From NCBI RefSeq assembly GCF_003202205.1, contig NZ_PDOG01000001.1:953048-1017047 (forward strand): DNA of 64,000 nt. Reading direction: 5' to 3'. Made by a program: the position numbers and the translations under genes. The notes beneath the pieces were generated by a model. That model did no database searches and was not told the DNA's origin. It saw nothing but the letters and a program-made list of their open reading frames with translations. This document shows positions 25,269 through 34,430 of the stretch, piece after piece. The DNA comes from Halomonas sp. LBP4 (GTDB lineage Bacteria > Pseudomonadota > Gammaproteobacteria > Pseudomonadales > Halomonadaceae). How positions within the stretch are numbered: the stretch's first letter is position 1; every line of letters begins with the position of its first letter.

Positions 25269-25554
25269 TGCCTCTTTTGTTGAGACAATGGTGGCATTCC
25301 CAAATGCGCAACTCATATCGTTCAATGGATGGCACCATAACAACGACTTGAGGTGCATCCATGGTGGCCAGGATCATCCTCAGCCCCCCTGATTTTGCTG
25401 TCCGCTTCATGCTTCGCCGGGCCCGCCACATCCCTCGCCGCCGATGCCGGCCAGCGCCGCACTCAAGCCGACCCACTGTTTTCCGAAGATGGCTATCGTA
25501 TCGACCGCTATCGCCGCCCCACGCCGGCGCTGATCGCCCCCGGGAGAGGCCGCG

Positions 25555-26307
25555 ATGGATAACCTGGCCCATACTCCTGATAATAACGACCCCGATAACA
25601 ACGACGACCATCAGGGCCCTGCCATGTACAAACTACTGATCGCCGACGATCATCCCCTCTTTCGCGAGGCCATCGGTCGCGTCATCCGCGATGGCTTCGA
25701 GGATAGCGAGATCCTCGAGACCCAGGATCTCGAGTCGACCCTGGCGCTGACGCAGCAGCACGAGGACCTCGACCTGATCCTGCTCGATCTCAACATGCCG
25801 GGTATGCACGGGCTATCGGGGCTGCTCCAGTTGCGCAACGAGGCGCCGACCATCCCGGTGGTGATCATTTCCGCCGAGGAGGAGAAACAGGTGATCCTGC
25901 AGGCGGTGACCTACGGCGCAGTGGGTTTCATCACCAAGTCGTCGCCCCGGGAGCAGATGACCCACGCTATCGCCCAGATTCTCGATGGCAACATCTACCT
26001 GCCTTCGGACATCATCCGCGCCAGCGGCACCGCCCGGCGCAATTCGCCACGTGACGAACACGCCATCACCACCCAGCAACTCGAGGCCCTGACCCGCAAG
26101 CAGCTGCAGGTGCTCGAGCACATGACCCGCGGCGAATCCAACAAGATGATCGCCTACCACCTCGATATCGCCGAGACTACGGTCAAGGCCCATGTCTCGG
26201 CGATCCTGCGCAAGCTCGGCGTGCACAACCGGGTCCAGGCGATCCTCTCGGCCAGCGATATCGACTTCAGCGCCTACCTCAAGCGCGGCCCGCGACCAGG
26301 CGACTGA
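25555..26307 (+). CDS. NarL/FixJ-family response regulator, AgmR/ErbR/PedR1-like
   Basis: A 250-residue regulator. The receiver has D31/D32, phospho-acceptor D78 ([10 protein letters not shown]), a serine switch (VVIISAEEE) and lysine in [10 protein letters not shown]. The LuxR-type HTH is [48 protein letters not shown] 25555 follows GGGAGAGG; a later ATG at 25624 starts right at MYKLLIADD and lacks a good ribosome site. In Pseudomonas the same neighbour pair (NahK/ErcS', NosP) sits beside ErbR/AgmR, the activator of PQQ ethanol oxidation. It is therefore the best candidate to bind the boxes in this island. It overlaps the converging kinase gene by 29 bases. Confidence 0.83.
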   Translation: MDNLAHTPDNNDPDNNDDHQGPAMYKLLIADDHPLFREAIGRVIRDGFEDSEILETQDLESTLALTQQHEDLDLILLDLNMPGMHGLSGLLQLRNEAPTIPVVIISAEEEKQVILQAVTYGAVGFITKSSPREQMTHAIAQILDGNIYLPSDIIRASGTARRNSPRDEHAITTQQLEALTRKQLQVLEHMTRGESNKMIAYHLDIAETTVKAHVSAILRKLGVHNRVQAILSASDIDFSAYLKRGPRPGD

Positions 26308-28903
26308 GCGCCATGCGCAGCTTGAGCGGCTTGACCGGCTTGTGCAGCAGCGCATAGCCCAGCTCGCGCATACGCTGCTTGAGATCCACGCTGTGGTTGG
26401 CGGTGATCGTCATCACCGGCAGCGGCACCTGGCGCCGGGCATTGATACGCTCGGCGACCGCCAGCCCGGTATCGCCATCGTCGAGATGGTAGTCGACGAT
26501 CAGCACATCGGCGGGGGCCGTGGCCAGGGCCACCTGCTCCGCCAGCGCCGCCTCGCCATCGGCCACCCAGACCTCGCAGCCCCAACGCGTCAACAGCACG
26601 CGCATGGCCTCGCAGATATCGGCATCATTGTCGACCACCCAGATCCGTCGCCCCTCCAGCACGGTCTCGCCCATCGCCGCCGCCGGCGCCTGGGAAAGCT
26701 GGCTGCGTGGCGCCAGTTCACCGTAGGGCAGGCGCACACTGAACAGCGAACCACGCCCGGCGATCGAGGACACCGCAAGCGGATGCTCGAGCATGCGCGA
26801 GATCTTGTCGGCGATCGCCAGGCCCAGCCCCAGGCCACGGTCCTGGCGCTTGCCGGCCGCCTGCGAACGGCGGAACTCCTGGAAGATCACCCCCAGCTCC
26901 TCGGTGGCGATGCCCATACCGGTGTCGCCGACCATGATCTCCAGGCCGTCGGCACGCCGCCGGCAGCCCAGCAGGATACGCCCCTCGCCGGTATAGCGAA
27001 CGGCATTGGTGAGAAAGTTGCGCACCACGCGGGTCAGCAGCTGGGCATCACTGCGCACCACCGCACTGCTGGGCACATAGTCGAATCCCAGTCCCTCGCT
27101 GGCCGCGACCTGCCGGTACTCGCGGGCCAGGCCATCGAGCAGTTCGGCCACCGGAAAGGCATCGACATCCGGGGTCACCACCCCGGCATCGAGCTTGGAG
27201 ATGTCGACCAGGGTCCCGAGCAGGGTCTCGACATCCTTCAGCGAGCGGCCGATCTGGTCGATCAGCTCACGGCCGCCCGGCGCCACGTCCTGCTCGCACA
27301 GGGCGCCGGTAAACAGCCGCGCGGCATTGAGCGGCTGCAGCAGGTCGTGACTGACCGCGGCCAGGAACTTGCTCTTCGACAGGTTGGCCGCCTCGGCCTC
27401 GGCCTTGGCCTCGCGCAGGCGCTGTTCCGCGGCGGCACGCTCGGCGATCTCCTCGCGCAACTGGCCGTTGACCTGGGTCAGCTCGGCGGTGCGCTCGCGC
27501 ACCCGTTGTTCCAGGTTCTGGTAGGCCTGATGCAGGGCCTCGGCGGTACGCCGGCGCTCGGTGATATCGCGGATCAGCACGAACAGTCCGATCACCCCGC
27601 CCTCACTGTCGTAGTGCGGCACATAGGCGCGCAGCAGCACCCGGTGTTCGCCACTGGCGCTCTGCTCCGGGAACTCGAAGGAGACGCTCTCCCCGGCCAG
27701 GGCCCGGGTCAGATAGGGGCGCAGCCGGGCACAATGCTCCTGACTGTGCAGGGCCTCCATCTCGCCGCCCAGCAGCAGGTCGCGCGGCCAGCCGTACCAC
27801 TCTTCATAGACGCGGTTGGTAAACACATAGCGCAGGTCGTGGTCGAGGTAGGCGATCATCGCCGGCAGTTCGTCGGTGATGGTGCGGATCCAGTGTTCGC
27901 GTTCACGCAGGGTCTCGGCGTGACGGATACGCTCGGTGACATCGGTATAGGTCAACACCTGACCACCGCCGGGCATGGCGTGCCCGCGCACCTCCACCAC
28001 CCGGCCATCCTCGAGCCGACGCTCGCAGGCCGCGGTCACGCCCTCGGCATCCATGGCGTCGACCAGTTGGCTGGAATGACACAGCGCGGCGAGCGGATGT
28101 GGCACCTCGAGTGACTCGAGTCCGGTCAGGTCGCGAAAGCGCTGGTTGCACATCTCCAGCATGCCGCTGGCGGTGACCACCGCCACCCCCTGGGAAAGGC
28201 TGTCCACGGTGGCCTGCAGCAACCGCGTCTTCTGCGCCAGGGCATGCTCGCGCTGGGCATGCTCGTGACGCTTGAGCTCGGTGATGTCGACGTACAGGAT
28301 CACGCGGCCACCGCCGCGGGTGGGCCGCTGATGCACCTGGACCCAGCGATTGTCGTGCAGGCGGTAGACGGTGCGCCCGTCGCGGCGCCCCAGCTGCTCG
28401 CTGATCACCAGCCCCGAGCTCAGCGCCAGCCGGCGCAGGTCGTCCAGGCGCATGCCCTGGCGGATACGAATACCCGCCGGTCGCCAGAATTCGGCGAAGC
28501 GGCTGTTGAACCGCTGGATGCGCTGATTGGCATCGAACAGCACGAAGGCGTCGGTGATGCTCTCGATGGCATCGATGAGGTGCTGGCCGGCGGTCTCCGC
28601 CCGCTCGCGAGCCTCCGCCAGCAGGCGATTGCTGGCGCGCAGCTCATGGGTGGTCTGGTTGAGCGCCTGGGTGCGCTCGCGCACCTGCTCGGCGAGCAGC
28701 ACCGAGTGCTCGAAGGCGGCATACGGCCCACTGCGCGGCAGGTTGCTGGCCTCGACACGCTCGATCAGGGCGGCGTTGATGCGCTTGAGCTTGGCGATCT
28801 CGCGCTCGAGTTGCCGCTCGCGCTCGCGCTCGCTGCCGTCAGCCGCCGCGACGTGACTGGCCAATGACGACTCCGGTGAAGGTCTGGTTGAGGTGCATGC
28901 CAT
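26279..28903 (-). CDS. PAS hybrid sensor histidine kinase, NahK/ErcS'-like
   Basis: A soluble hybrid kinase of about 874 residues. It starts with a coiled coil (EREREREL...[14 protein letters not shown]), then three PAS domains (around [48 protein letters not shown]) and a second coiled coil. HisKA has H in [16 protein letters not shown], HATPase has [16 protein letters not shown] and GLGLGLAI, and a C-terminal receiver has [16 protein letters not shown] and LHKPVKP. The start is uncertain: ATG 28903 (GGAG 9 bases away, 65-base overlap with the FIST gene) or TTG 28864. The pairing with a FIST protein matches NosP-NahK, where NosP controls the kinase in response to nitric oxide. Confidence 0.83.
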   Translation of the reverse strand: MACTSTRPSPESSLASHVAAADGSERERERQLEREIAKLKRINAALIERVEASNLPRSGPYAAFEHSVLLAEQVRERTQALNQTTHELRASNRLLAEARERAETAGQHLIDAIESITDAFVLFDANQRIQRFNSRFAEFWRPAGIRIRQGMRLDDLRRLALSSGLVISEQLGRRDGRTVYRLHDNRWVQVHQRPTRGGGRVILYVDITELKRHEHAQREHALAQKTRLLQATVDSLSQGVAVVTASGMLEMCNQRFRDLTGLESLEVPHPLAALCHSSQLVDAMDAEGVTAACERRLEDGRVVEVRGHAMPGGGQVLTYTDVTERIRHAETLREREHWIRTITDELPAMIAYLDHDLRYVFTNRVYEEWYGWPRDLLLGGEMEALHSQEHCARLRPYLTRALAGESVSFEFPEQSASGEHRVLLRAYVPHYDSEGGVIGLFVLIRDITERRRTAEALHQAYQNLEQRVRERTAELTQVNGQLREEIAERAAAEQRLREAKAEAEAANLSKSKFLAAVSHDLLQPLNAARLFTGALCEQDVAPGGRELIDQIGRSLKDVETLLGTLVDISKLDAGVVTPDVDAFPVAELLDGLAREYRQVAASEGLGFDYVPSSAVVRSDAQLLTRVVRNFLTNAVRYTGEGRILLGCRRRADGLEIMVGDTGMGIATEELGVIFQEFRRSQAAGKRQDRGLGLGLAIADKISRMLEHPLAVSSIAGRGSLFSVRLPYGELAPRSQLSQAPAAAMGETVLEGRRIWVVDNDADICEAMRVLLTRWGCEVWVADGEAALAEQVALATAPADVLIVDYHLDDGDTGLAVAERINARRQVPLPVMTITANHSVDLKQRMRELGYALLHKPVKPLKLRMALSRLVAGRA

Positions 28904-30026
28904 TGCACTGCTCTCCATAGGTGTTGAAGCCCACCACGCGATAGGCACGCAGCAGTGACGAGGCAGCCTCACTCTCGCCGTCCGATTCGATCTCCAGGCG
29001 ACGCAGGAAACAGTCGCAGCCGATCACCAGCCGTGGTGGCCCCAGTCGCGCGACGATGCCGTCGAGGACCTCCCGCAGGTCATCGAGGATCGGTGCGGCG
29101 CGCATGGCGGTCAGCACGATGCCGTTCTCCACCGCACAGTAGAAACTCAGGCTGAGATCCTCGTTGACCCGCTGGATCGAGCGCACATAGGTCTGGTCGT
29201 GCAGACGTACCGCCAGCGGATGGCGGGCGAAGGTCTCCTCGTCGAGCTCCTCGACCCGCCGTCCCACCAGCCGGGCGTACTCCTCGGCGGCGGGCTCGGC
29301 ATTGAGTTCGATGACCCGGCGGTTCTCGCGGTCGGCCGCGGTGACCACCAGCTTGTCGGCCAGCGGCCGCAGGTGGTGGGTGGTGAAGACCTCGAAGTCG
29401 AGCGCTGTATTGAGCATCACCACCACCGCGGCGCCGGTACGGAAACCGCCGTTGCCGTAGACATGGGTACCGGCCAGGCGGTTGTCGTCGCCGGCGCTAC
29501 CGCCGAAATGGGGAATGCCGCCGAGCGCCGCATTGAGGGTCGCCAGCACCCGCTCCTCGCTGGCCGACAGGCCGTCGAGCAGCGTCAGGGCGAAGGTATG
29601 CTCCTTGATCGGCGCGATGCCCGCCTGCCGGCAGTGGTCGAGCAGGCGGTCGGTCAACTGCTGGGCGGCCAGCAGCGAGACCTCGTCGAGGTCATCGATC
29701 ACCGCGTAGTCCAGCGCGAAGGCGCGCTGGTCGAAACCGATGGCGGTGATACCGCCTCGGCCATAGCCCTCATTGGTGATCTCGCCCGCGGTGGTGCAGC
29801 CACACAGCCTCACGCCACCGAAATGCTGCTCCAGCGCCTGCCCCAGGGCCGCGAGGTCGTATTCCGCCGAGCAGAAGAACAGCACGCCCCCCAGCCAGGG
29901 GTGCAACAGGCGGCTCGCCAGGTCCTGGGCGGCCATGTCCGGGTCCCGGGACCGCGACTGGGCGATCAGTACGGCATCCTGTCGAGCGGCGATACCGGCT
30001 GGCGGTGTCGGAAGGTCGATGTCCAT
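28839..30026 (-). CDS. FIST-domain sensory protein, NosP-like
   Basis: A 395-residue cytoplasmic protein with the FIST N domain (LFFCSAEYDLAALGQALEQHFGGVRLCGCTTAGEITNEGYGRGGITAIGF) and FIST C domain (ending [32 protein letters not shown]). The CGCTTAGEI motif and the NTYGEQ..G.HLN motif are family hallmarks. Its gene overlaps the kinase gene, so they are made together. Pseudomonas NosP binds haem and nitric oxide and inhibits NahK; the same is inferred here. GAGAG precedes ATG 30026. A palindromic regulon box lies about 100 bases upstream. Confidence 0.83.
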   Translation of the reverse strand: MDIDLPTPPAGIAARQDAVLIAQSRSRDPDMAAQDLASRLLHPWLGGVLFFCSAEYDLAALGQALEQHFGGVRLCGCTTAGEITNEGYGRGGITAIGFDQRAFALDYAVIDDLDEVSLLAAQQLTDRLLDHCRQAGIAPIKEHTFALTLLDGLSASEERVLATLNAALGGIPHFGGSAGDDNRLAGTHVYGNGGFRTGAAVVVMLNTALDFEVFTTHHLRPLADKLVVTAADRENRRVIELNAEPAAEEYARLVGRRVEELDEETFARHPLAVRLHDQTYVRSIQRVNEDLSLSFYCAVENGIVLTAMRAAPILDDLREVLDGIVARLGPPRLVIGCDCFLRRLEIESDGESEAASSLLRAYRVVGFNTYGEQCNGMHLNQTFTGVVIGQSRRGG

Positions 30027-30122
30027 GGGCGGCTCTCGGCGTAGAAGGGCTGACTCGAAGTATAGAAAGCCCCCGACTCACTGGATATGCCACTTGGGTG
30101 CCGTCCCAGGCCCCCCGGTGCC

Positions 30123-30136
30123 ACTACCAAGGTAGT
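30123..30136. promoter_or_regulatory. Palindromic PQQ-regulon box upstream of the nosP-nahK operon
   Basis: ACTACCAAGGTAGT is a 6-2-6 inverted repeat that contains the consensus CCWWRGTASY on both strands. It suggests that the full operator is ACTACC-WW-GGTAGT and that other sites are half-preserved versions. It lies between the pqqE stop and the nosP start. Confidence 0.6.
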
Positions 30137-30174
30137 AGTCGTGCCACCAGACTGCGGGGGAAGGCCCCAGCGCC

Positions 30175-31323
30175 TCAGCCACGACAGAAGACCCGCGACT
30201 CCCGGGCATTGCGTGACACCAGCTCGCCGAGGCTTCGGGCCTCGCCGTCGGCCTCCGCGCGGGCAGCCTCGATCAGGTGGTGATCCGGCGACCGGTCGCA
30301 GACCGGGTCGGTGGCGGAGAGGTCGCCGGTCAGCAGGTAGGCCTGGCAGCGGCAGCCGCCATGGTCCTGGTGGCGTTCGTCGCAGTCGCGACAGGGAGCC
30401 GGCATCCAGGCATCGCCGCGGAAGCGGTTGAAGGCGGCACTCTCGTACCAGATCGCCGCCAGCGAGTGCTCAGGCACACGGGGGAAACGCATCGGCAGGT
30501 CGCGGGCGCTATGGCAGGGCAATACCGTGCCGTCGGGGGCCACGGTCATGAAGATCGCTCCCCAGCCGCCCATGCAGGCCTTGGGGCGATCCTCATGATA
30601 GTCGGGCACCACGAACAGCAGGCGCATGTCCCGGCCGCGGGCCGCGAGTGTCTCGCGCCAGCGTGCGGTGGTGGCCTCCGCGGCCTCGATCTGGGCGCGG
30701 CTGGGCAGCAGGCCGGCGCGGTTGAGCTGCGCCCAACCGTACATCTGGCAGTTGGCCAGTTCCACGGCATCGGCGCCGAGGTCGTCGCACAGCGCAATGA
30801 TGGCATCGAGGTCATCGATGTTGTGGCGGTGCAGCACCACGTTGAGCACCATCGGGTAGCCGGCGGACTTGACCGCCCGCGCCATGGCCAGCTTCTTGGC
30901 ATGCGCCTTGGGCGAGCCGGCCACCGCCGCGGCGACCTCGGCATCGCCGGCCTGCAGGCTGATCTGGATATGGTCGAGGCCGGCCTCACGCAGCGCGACG
31001 ATGCGTGCCTCGTCGAGGCCCAGCCCCGAGGTGATCAGGTTGGTGTAGAAACCCAGCTGGCGTGCCTCGGCGACCAGCGCCTCGAGGTCGTCACGCACCA
31101 GGGGCTCGCCACCGGAGAAACCCAGCTGTACGGCGCCCATGGCACGCGCCTGGCGCATCGTCTCGATCCACTCGTCGGTGGAGAGTTCGTCGCGGTGCGC
31201 GGCGAAGTCCAGCGGGTTCGAGCAGTAGGGGCACTGCAGCGGGCAGCGATAGGTGAGTTCGGCGAGCAGCCACAAGGGGGCGCCGACCGAGTGATCGCGA
31301 GGCGTCATGCGGGGGTCGCTCAT
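30175..31323 (-). CDS. pqqE: PQQ biosynthesis radical SAM protein PqqE
   Basis: A 382-residue radical SAM/SPASM enzyme that cross-links the Glu and Tyr side chains of the PqqA peptide. The radical SAM motif is [11 protein letters not shown] (CxxxCxxC), followed by FSGGEPL. The auxiliary cluster cysteines are in the C-terminal part: [29 protein letters not shown]. The start overlaps pqqD as ATGA (31320-31323), matching the PqqD-PqqE working pair. It is the last gene of pqqABCDE. Confidence 0.95.
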   Translation of the reverse strand: MSDPRMTPRDHSVGAPLWLLAELTYRCPLQCPYCSNPLDFAAHRDELSTDEWIETMRQARAMGAVQLGFSGGEPLVRDDLEALVAEARQLGFYTNLITSGLGLDEARIVALREAGLDHIQISLQAGDAEVAAAVAGSPKAHAKKLAMARAVKSAGYPMVLNVVLHRHNIDDLDAIIALCDDLGADAVELANCQMYGWAQLNRAGLLPSRAQIEAAEATTARWRETLAARGRDMRLLFVVPDYHEDRPKACMGGWGAIFMTVAPDGTVLPCHSARDLPMRFPRVPEHSLAAIWYESAAFNRFRGDAWMPAPCRDCDERHQDHGGCRCQAYLLTGDLSATDPVCDRSPDHHLIEAARAEADGEARSLGELVSRNARESRVFCRG

Positions 31324-31601
31324 GTCGCCTCCGTCTCGCGGATCCAGCCCTGGTGCAGGGCGTCGGCGACGAAGTCGTGAACGTCGCGCTCCAGCCCCTC
31401 GTCGGCCTCGGGGTAGCGTTGGCGCAGCGCCGCGAGCACCGCGGCCAGGTCACGCTCGCCGTCGAGCAGGCCGAGCACGGCGCCGGCACTGTCGTTGAGC
31501 TGCACCATGCCCTCGGGATAGAGCAGCACATGGCGCCCCTGGGCCTCCTCCCACTGCAGGCGCCAGCCGGGTTTCAGGCGATAGACGGTCGCGACGTTCA
31601 T
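31320..31601 (-). CDS. pqqD: PqqA-binding chaperone PqqD
   Basis: A 93-residue protein of the RRE-type peptide-binding fold. It contains [58 protein letters not shown], the standard PqqD core. It delivers PqqA to PqqE. Both ends overlap neighbours by ATGA, so pqqC, D and E are translationally linked. Confidence 0.95.
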   Translation of the reverse strand: MNVATVYRLKPGWRLQWEEAQGRHVLLYPEGMVQLNDSAGAVLGLLDGERDLAAVLAALRQRYPEADEGLERDVHDFVADALHQGWIRETEAT

Positions 31602-32374
31602 GACAGCCCCCGATGATGGACGCGCCGGTCGGTGACGCTGTGATAGGGCGCCCGGTCGAGCTGGTAGGCCAGCGTCATGGCGTCGAGCATCGACCACAGC
31701 ACATCGAGCTTGAACTGCAGGATCTCCAGCGCCCGTTGCTGGGTCTCGACCGTCGTGCACACCGCCAGCGCCACCTCCAGGCCGTGCTCGACGTCGCGAC
31801 GCGCCTCCTTGAGCCGCTTGCGGAAGTAGGCGTAGCCGGCCGCGTCGATCCACGGATAGTGCCCCGGCCAGGTATCGAGCCGGCTCTGGTGGGCCAGGGG
31901 AGCGAACAGCTCGGTCAGCGAGGAGATCGCCCCCTCCTGCCAACTGGCGCGACGCACGAAGTTGACGTAGGCATCCACCGCGAAGCGCACGCCGGGCAGC
32001 ACATGCTCCTGGGCCCACAGCTCCTCGCGCGACAGGCCCACCGCCTCGCCGAGCGCCAGCCAGGCCTCGATGCCGCCGGCGTCGTCGCCGTGACCATCAT
32101 GGTCGAGCAGCCGCTGGATCCAGCGCCGGCGCGTCGCGGCATCCGGGCAGTTGGCCAGCAGCGCGGCGTCCTTCTGCGGAATCATCACCTGGTAGTAGAA
32201 GCGGTTGGCCACCCAGCCGCGGATCTGCTCGGGCGTGGCGCGGCCCTCGGCCATGTCGACCTGATAGGGGTGGTGGATATGGTAATAGTCGCCCTTGGCC
32301 AGCAGCGCGGCGCGGAAGGCCTCGGGCGACAGCGGCGCGGTGGCGGCGGGTGAGGTGGCGGGGGTTGCAGTCAT
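31598..32374 (-). CDS. pqqC: Pyrroloquinoline-quinone synthase PqqC
   Basis: A 258-residue oxidase that carries out the final ring closure and oxidation to PQQ without a metal cofactor. Motifs: [49 protein letters not shown] and the later [28 protein letters not shown] short Ala/Thr/Pro-rich N-terminal tail (about 15 residues) precedes the core. ATG 32374 is used. It overlaps pqqD by 4 bases. Confidence 0.95.
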   Translation of the reverse strand: MTATPATSPAATAPLSPEAFRAALLAKGDYYHIHHPYQVDMAEGRATPEQIRGWVANRFYYQVMIPQKDAALLANCPDAATRRRWIQRLLDHDGHGDDAGGIEAWLALGEAVGLSREELWAQEHVLPGVRFAVDAYVNFVRRASWQEGAISSLTELFAPLAHQSRLDTWPGHYPWIDAAGYAYFRKRLKEARRDVEHGLEVALAVCTTVETQQRALEILQFKLDVLWSMLDAMTLAYQLDRAPYHSVTDRRVHHRGLS

Positions 32375-32397
32375 GGCAGGCTCCCGGCAATGCCGAT

Positions 32398-33327
32398 TCA
32401 CAGCGTCAGTCGCATGCCGTCGTAGGCGACCTCGATGCCGTGGGCATCGAGCGTGGCCCGCTCGGCAGAGGTCGCGTCGAGAATCGGATTGGTATTGTTG
32501 ATATGGATGAGGAGGCGGCGGGTGGTCTCGGGCAGGGCATCGAGCTCGGCGATCATGCCCCCTTCGCCGGCCAGCGCCAGATGGCCCATCTCCGCCCCCG
32601 TCGACTGCCCGACCCCCAGGCGCTGCATCTCGTCGTCGTGCCACAGGGTGCCATCGATCAGTACACAGTCGGCCCGACGCATGAAGCCGCGGACCTCGTC
32701 GGTCAACCGGCCCAGCCCCGGGGCGTAGAACAGCGTGGCACCGCCGGCGTCGTCCTCGATGAACAGTCCGAGGTTATCGCCCGGAGTGGGCGAGCCGCGA
32801 CGCGGCGAATAGGGCGGCGCATTGCTGTCCAGTGCCACCGCGGTGAAGCGCAGCCCGGGGCAGCTCGGCACGGTGAACGTCGCCTGGCGATGCTCGCCGT
32901 CGAGCAGGATCGGCTGCCAGCGCAGTCCCCCTTGCCAGTGATCCAGCATCGGGAACAGCGGGAAACCGGTGCTCAGGTCGTGATGCACGCCGGGCGTGCA
33001 CCATACATCCAGCGGGCAACCCTCGCGCAGCGACAGCAGGCCGGTGACGTGATCGATCTGGGCATCCACCAGCAGCACCTCGGCGATGCCGCTGTCGCGC
33101 AGCCCGCGGCGCGGATGCAATTCGGGCGTGGCGGCCAGCTGGGCACGGATGTCCGGCGAGGCGTTGCACAGCAACCAGCGCTGGCCATCGCTGCTGATGG
33201 CGATCGACGACTGGGTACGCGGCGTGACGGTCGGCTCGCCCTGCCGTGCCCCCCGACAGTTCGGGCAGTTGCAGTTCCACTGCGGCAAGCCGCCGCCCGC
33301 TCCGGACCCCAGTACCAGAATCTGCAT
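32398..33327 (-). CDS. pqqB: PQQ biosynthesis protein PqqB (metallo-beta-lactamase fold hydroxylase)
   Basis: A 309-residue protein starting [24 protein letters not shown], the PqqB hallmark including the CxCxxC cysteines. The metallo-beta-lactamase fold shows in [19 protein letters not shown] and later ILIDGTLW and [10 protein letters not shown]. PqqB hydroxylates the tyrosine moiety of the cross-linked PqqA product. GAGGAG lies 8 bases before ATG 33327. It sits between pqqA and pqqC. Confidence 0.95.
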   Translation of the reverse strand: MQILVLGSGAGGGLPQWNCNCPNCRGARQGEPTVTPRTQSSIAISSDGQRWLLCNASPDIRAQLAATPELHPRRGLRDSGIAEVLLVDAQIDHVTGLLSLREGCPLDVWCTPGVHHDLSTGFPLFPMLDHWQGGLRWQPILLDGEHRQATFTVPSCPGLRFTAVALDSNAPPYSPRRGSPTPGDNLGLFIEDDAGGATLFYAPGLGRLTDEVRGFMRRADCVLIDGTLWHDDEMQRLGVGQSTGAEMGHLALAGEGGMIAELDALPETTRRLLIHINNTNPILDATSAERATLDAHGIEVAYDGMRLTL

Positions 33328-33407
33328 GCGTGATCTCCTCGTTGGCTCGTGCTCGATGCCCCCGGTGGCCCGGCGCTGTTCCACAGCGCCGGGCCGGGTC
33401 GTGGCCT

Positions 33408-33479
33408 TCAGCGGTTGGCGATATAGAGGGTGACCTCGAAGCCGAGACGCAGGTCGGTATAGCTAGGCTTGGTCCACAT
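33408..33479 (-). CDS. pqqA: PQQ precursor peptide PqqA
   Basis: A 23-residue peptide, [20 protein letters not shown]..., with the Glu-x3-Tyr pair (E and Y in EVTLY) that becomes PQQ. The ribosome site GAGGAG is 7 bases before ATG 33479. It is the first gene of the pqq operon. A CCWWRGTASY box is 79 bases upstream of the start. Confidence 0.95.
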   Translation of the reverse strand: MWTKPSYTDLRLGFEVTLYIANR

Positions 33480-33557
33480 GGGAATGCTCCTCTGATGGGC
33501 GGTTTGTCGTTGGCAACTGCCAGGTACAGTTAAGCATCCTCGCCGCCCCGGCGACCC

Positions 33558-33567
33558 GGTACTTTGG
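33558..33567 (-). promoter_or_regulatory. PQQ-regulon box upstream of pqqA
   Basis: On the minus strand CCAAAGTACC, a full match to CCWWRGTASY, 79 bases before pqqA. A related CCTTGGTGCC at 33585-33594 may be a second weaker half. Confidence 0.6.
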
Positions 33568-33669
33568 AAGGAATCGGGCTCGTCCCTTGGTGCCCGGGCA
33601 AGGGTCGCGCGCCCCGGCGACTCGCCCCACCGGGCGAGCGTCGCCATTCCGGCGAGCATGAACCCCTCT

Positions 33670-33679
33670 GGTACTTTGG
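33670..33679 (-). promoter_or_regulatory. Second identical PQQ-regulon box in the pqqA divergent gap
   Basis: The 10 bases are identical to the box at 33558-33567 and lie 112 bp away, 110 bases before the ferritin-like gene at 33789. It may control that gene or act jointly on pqqA. The gap 33480-33788 holds no gene that I can support. Confidence 0.5.
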
Positions 33680-33788
33680 GCGACATGACGGTGAAGTTGA
33701 CAGGTATCAAGGGCAGGGACGGCCCGGGGGGCCTACCCTGTGCTGACGGAGCCCGGAAGAGGCCCGAGTGACAAAAGGAGAGAAACCC

Positions 33789-34289
33789 GTGCCACCGCTC
33801 ACTTCAAACGACACCACCCACGCCTGCCCGACAGATGAACAACTTCGCCTCGCCCACGACCACGAGCACCGCGAGATGCAGCGCTATCGCGGCCTCGCGC
33901 TGAGCTTTCTGCCCACGCGCCCCCGGGTCAGCCGGCTGATGGCCGCCATCGGCGTCGAATGCGAGCAGCGACTCGCCGCGCTGGAGGTCCTGGCCGACCA
34001 CCTGCAACTGCGCCACTGCCTGCCGGTCGCCCGTCCCCGCCGCTTTCGGTTGCCGGAAGCCCACCGTCTCCATCTCTTCATCGCCAACGACGCCATGGCC
34101 TGCCAGGCCCTGGGCTATGCCCTGGCCGCCGCCCACCACTCGCGCCAGTTCAGCGAGCTGCTGGTGAAGTTCTGCCACACGCCGGAACTCGAGGCCCTGC
34201 TCGAGCGCTTCGTCGAACAGAAGCGCAACGAGTGCCGTCTGCTGGAAGAGGCCCAGGACTCCGCCTACGCTGCCTCCGCCTGGGCCTGA
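33789..34289 (+). CDS. Ferritin/rubrerythrin-like four-helix protein, divergent from pqqA
   Basis: A 166-residue soluble protein that is predicted all-helical. It has [22 protein letters not shown] in helix 1, [14 protein letters not shown] in helix 2, and two later long helices. The first two helices place E and H residues (EHREM, ECEQR) where ferritin-like proteins bind metals, so I infer a ferritin-like fold but cannot prove a di-metal site. GTG 33789 is supported by AAGGAG with an 8-base gap; GTG 33768 would add 7 residues. The shared promoter region with pqqA and an identical regulon box suggest a role in the PQQ pathway or metal supply. Confidence 0.55.
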   Translation: MPPLTSNDTTHACPTDEQLRLAHDHEHREMQRYRGLALSFLPTRPRVSRLMAAIGVECEQRLAALEVLADHLQLRHCLPVARPRRFRLPEAHRLHLFIANDAMACQALGYALAAAHHSRQFSELLVKFCHTPELEALLERFVEQKRNECRLLEEAQDSAYAASAWA

Positions 34290-34379
34290 TCACGACGTAC
34301 GCACCCGCTGCTCGAGCACCATGATGGTCCAGTCGCCGCTGCCGCCGCATCATGGCGATTCACGGGCATCGAACGCAGA

Positions 34380-34410
34380 ACGCCCCCGGATCCTGGCGAC
34401 CCGGGGGCGT
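34380..34410 (-). terminator. Stem-loop terminator after fruA
   Basis: A 10-bp stem ACGCCCCCGG (34380-34389) and CCGGGGGCGT (34401-34410) with an 11-base loop lies 20 bases past the fruA stop on the minus strand. It is followed by a short T-rich stretch. Confidence 0.6.
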
Positions 34411-34430
34411 CTCGTTGCACCGCCAGGCTG

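Noticed and set aside
26192..28114. A 640-codon plus-strand frame opposite the NahK-like kinase
   Set aside because: The translated protein is Gln/His/Gly-rich shadow sequence; the minus strand carries complete PAS, HisKA, HATPase and receiver motifs.
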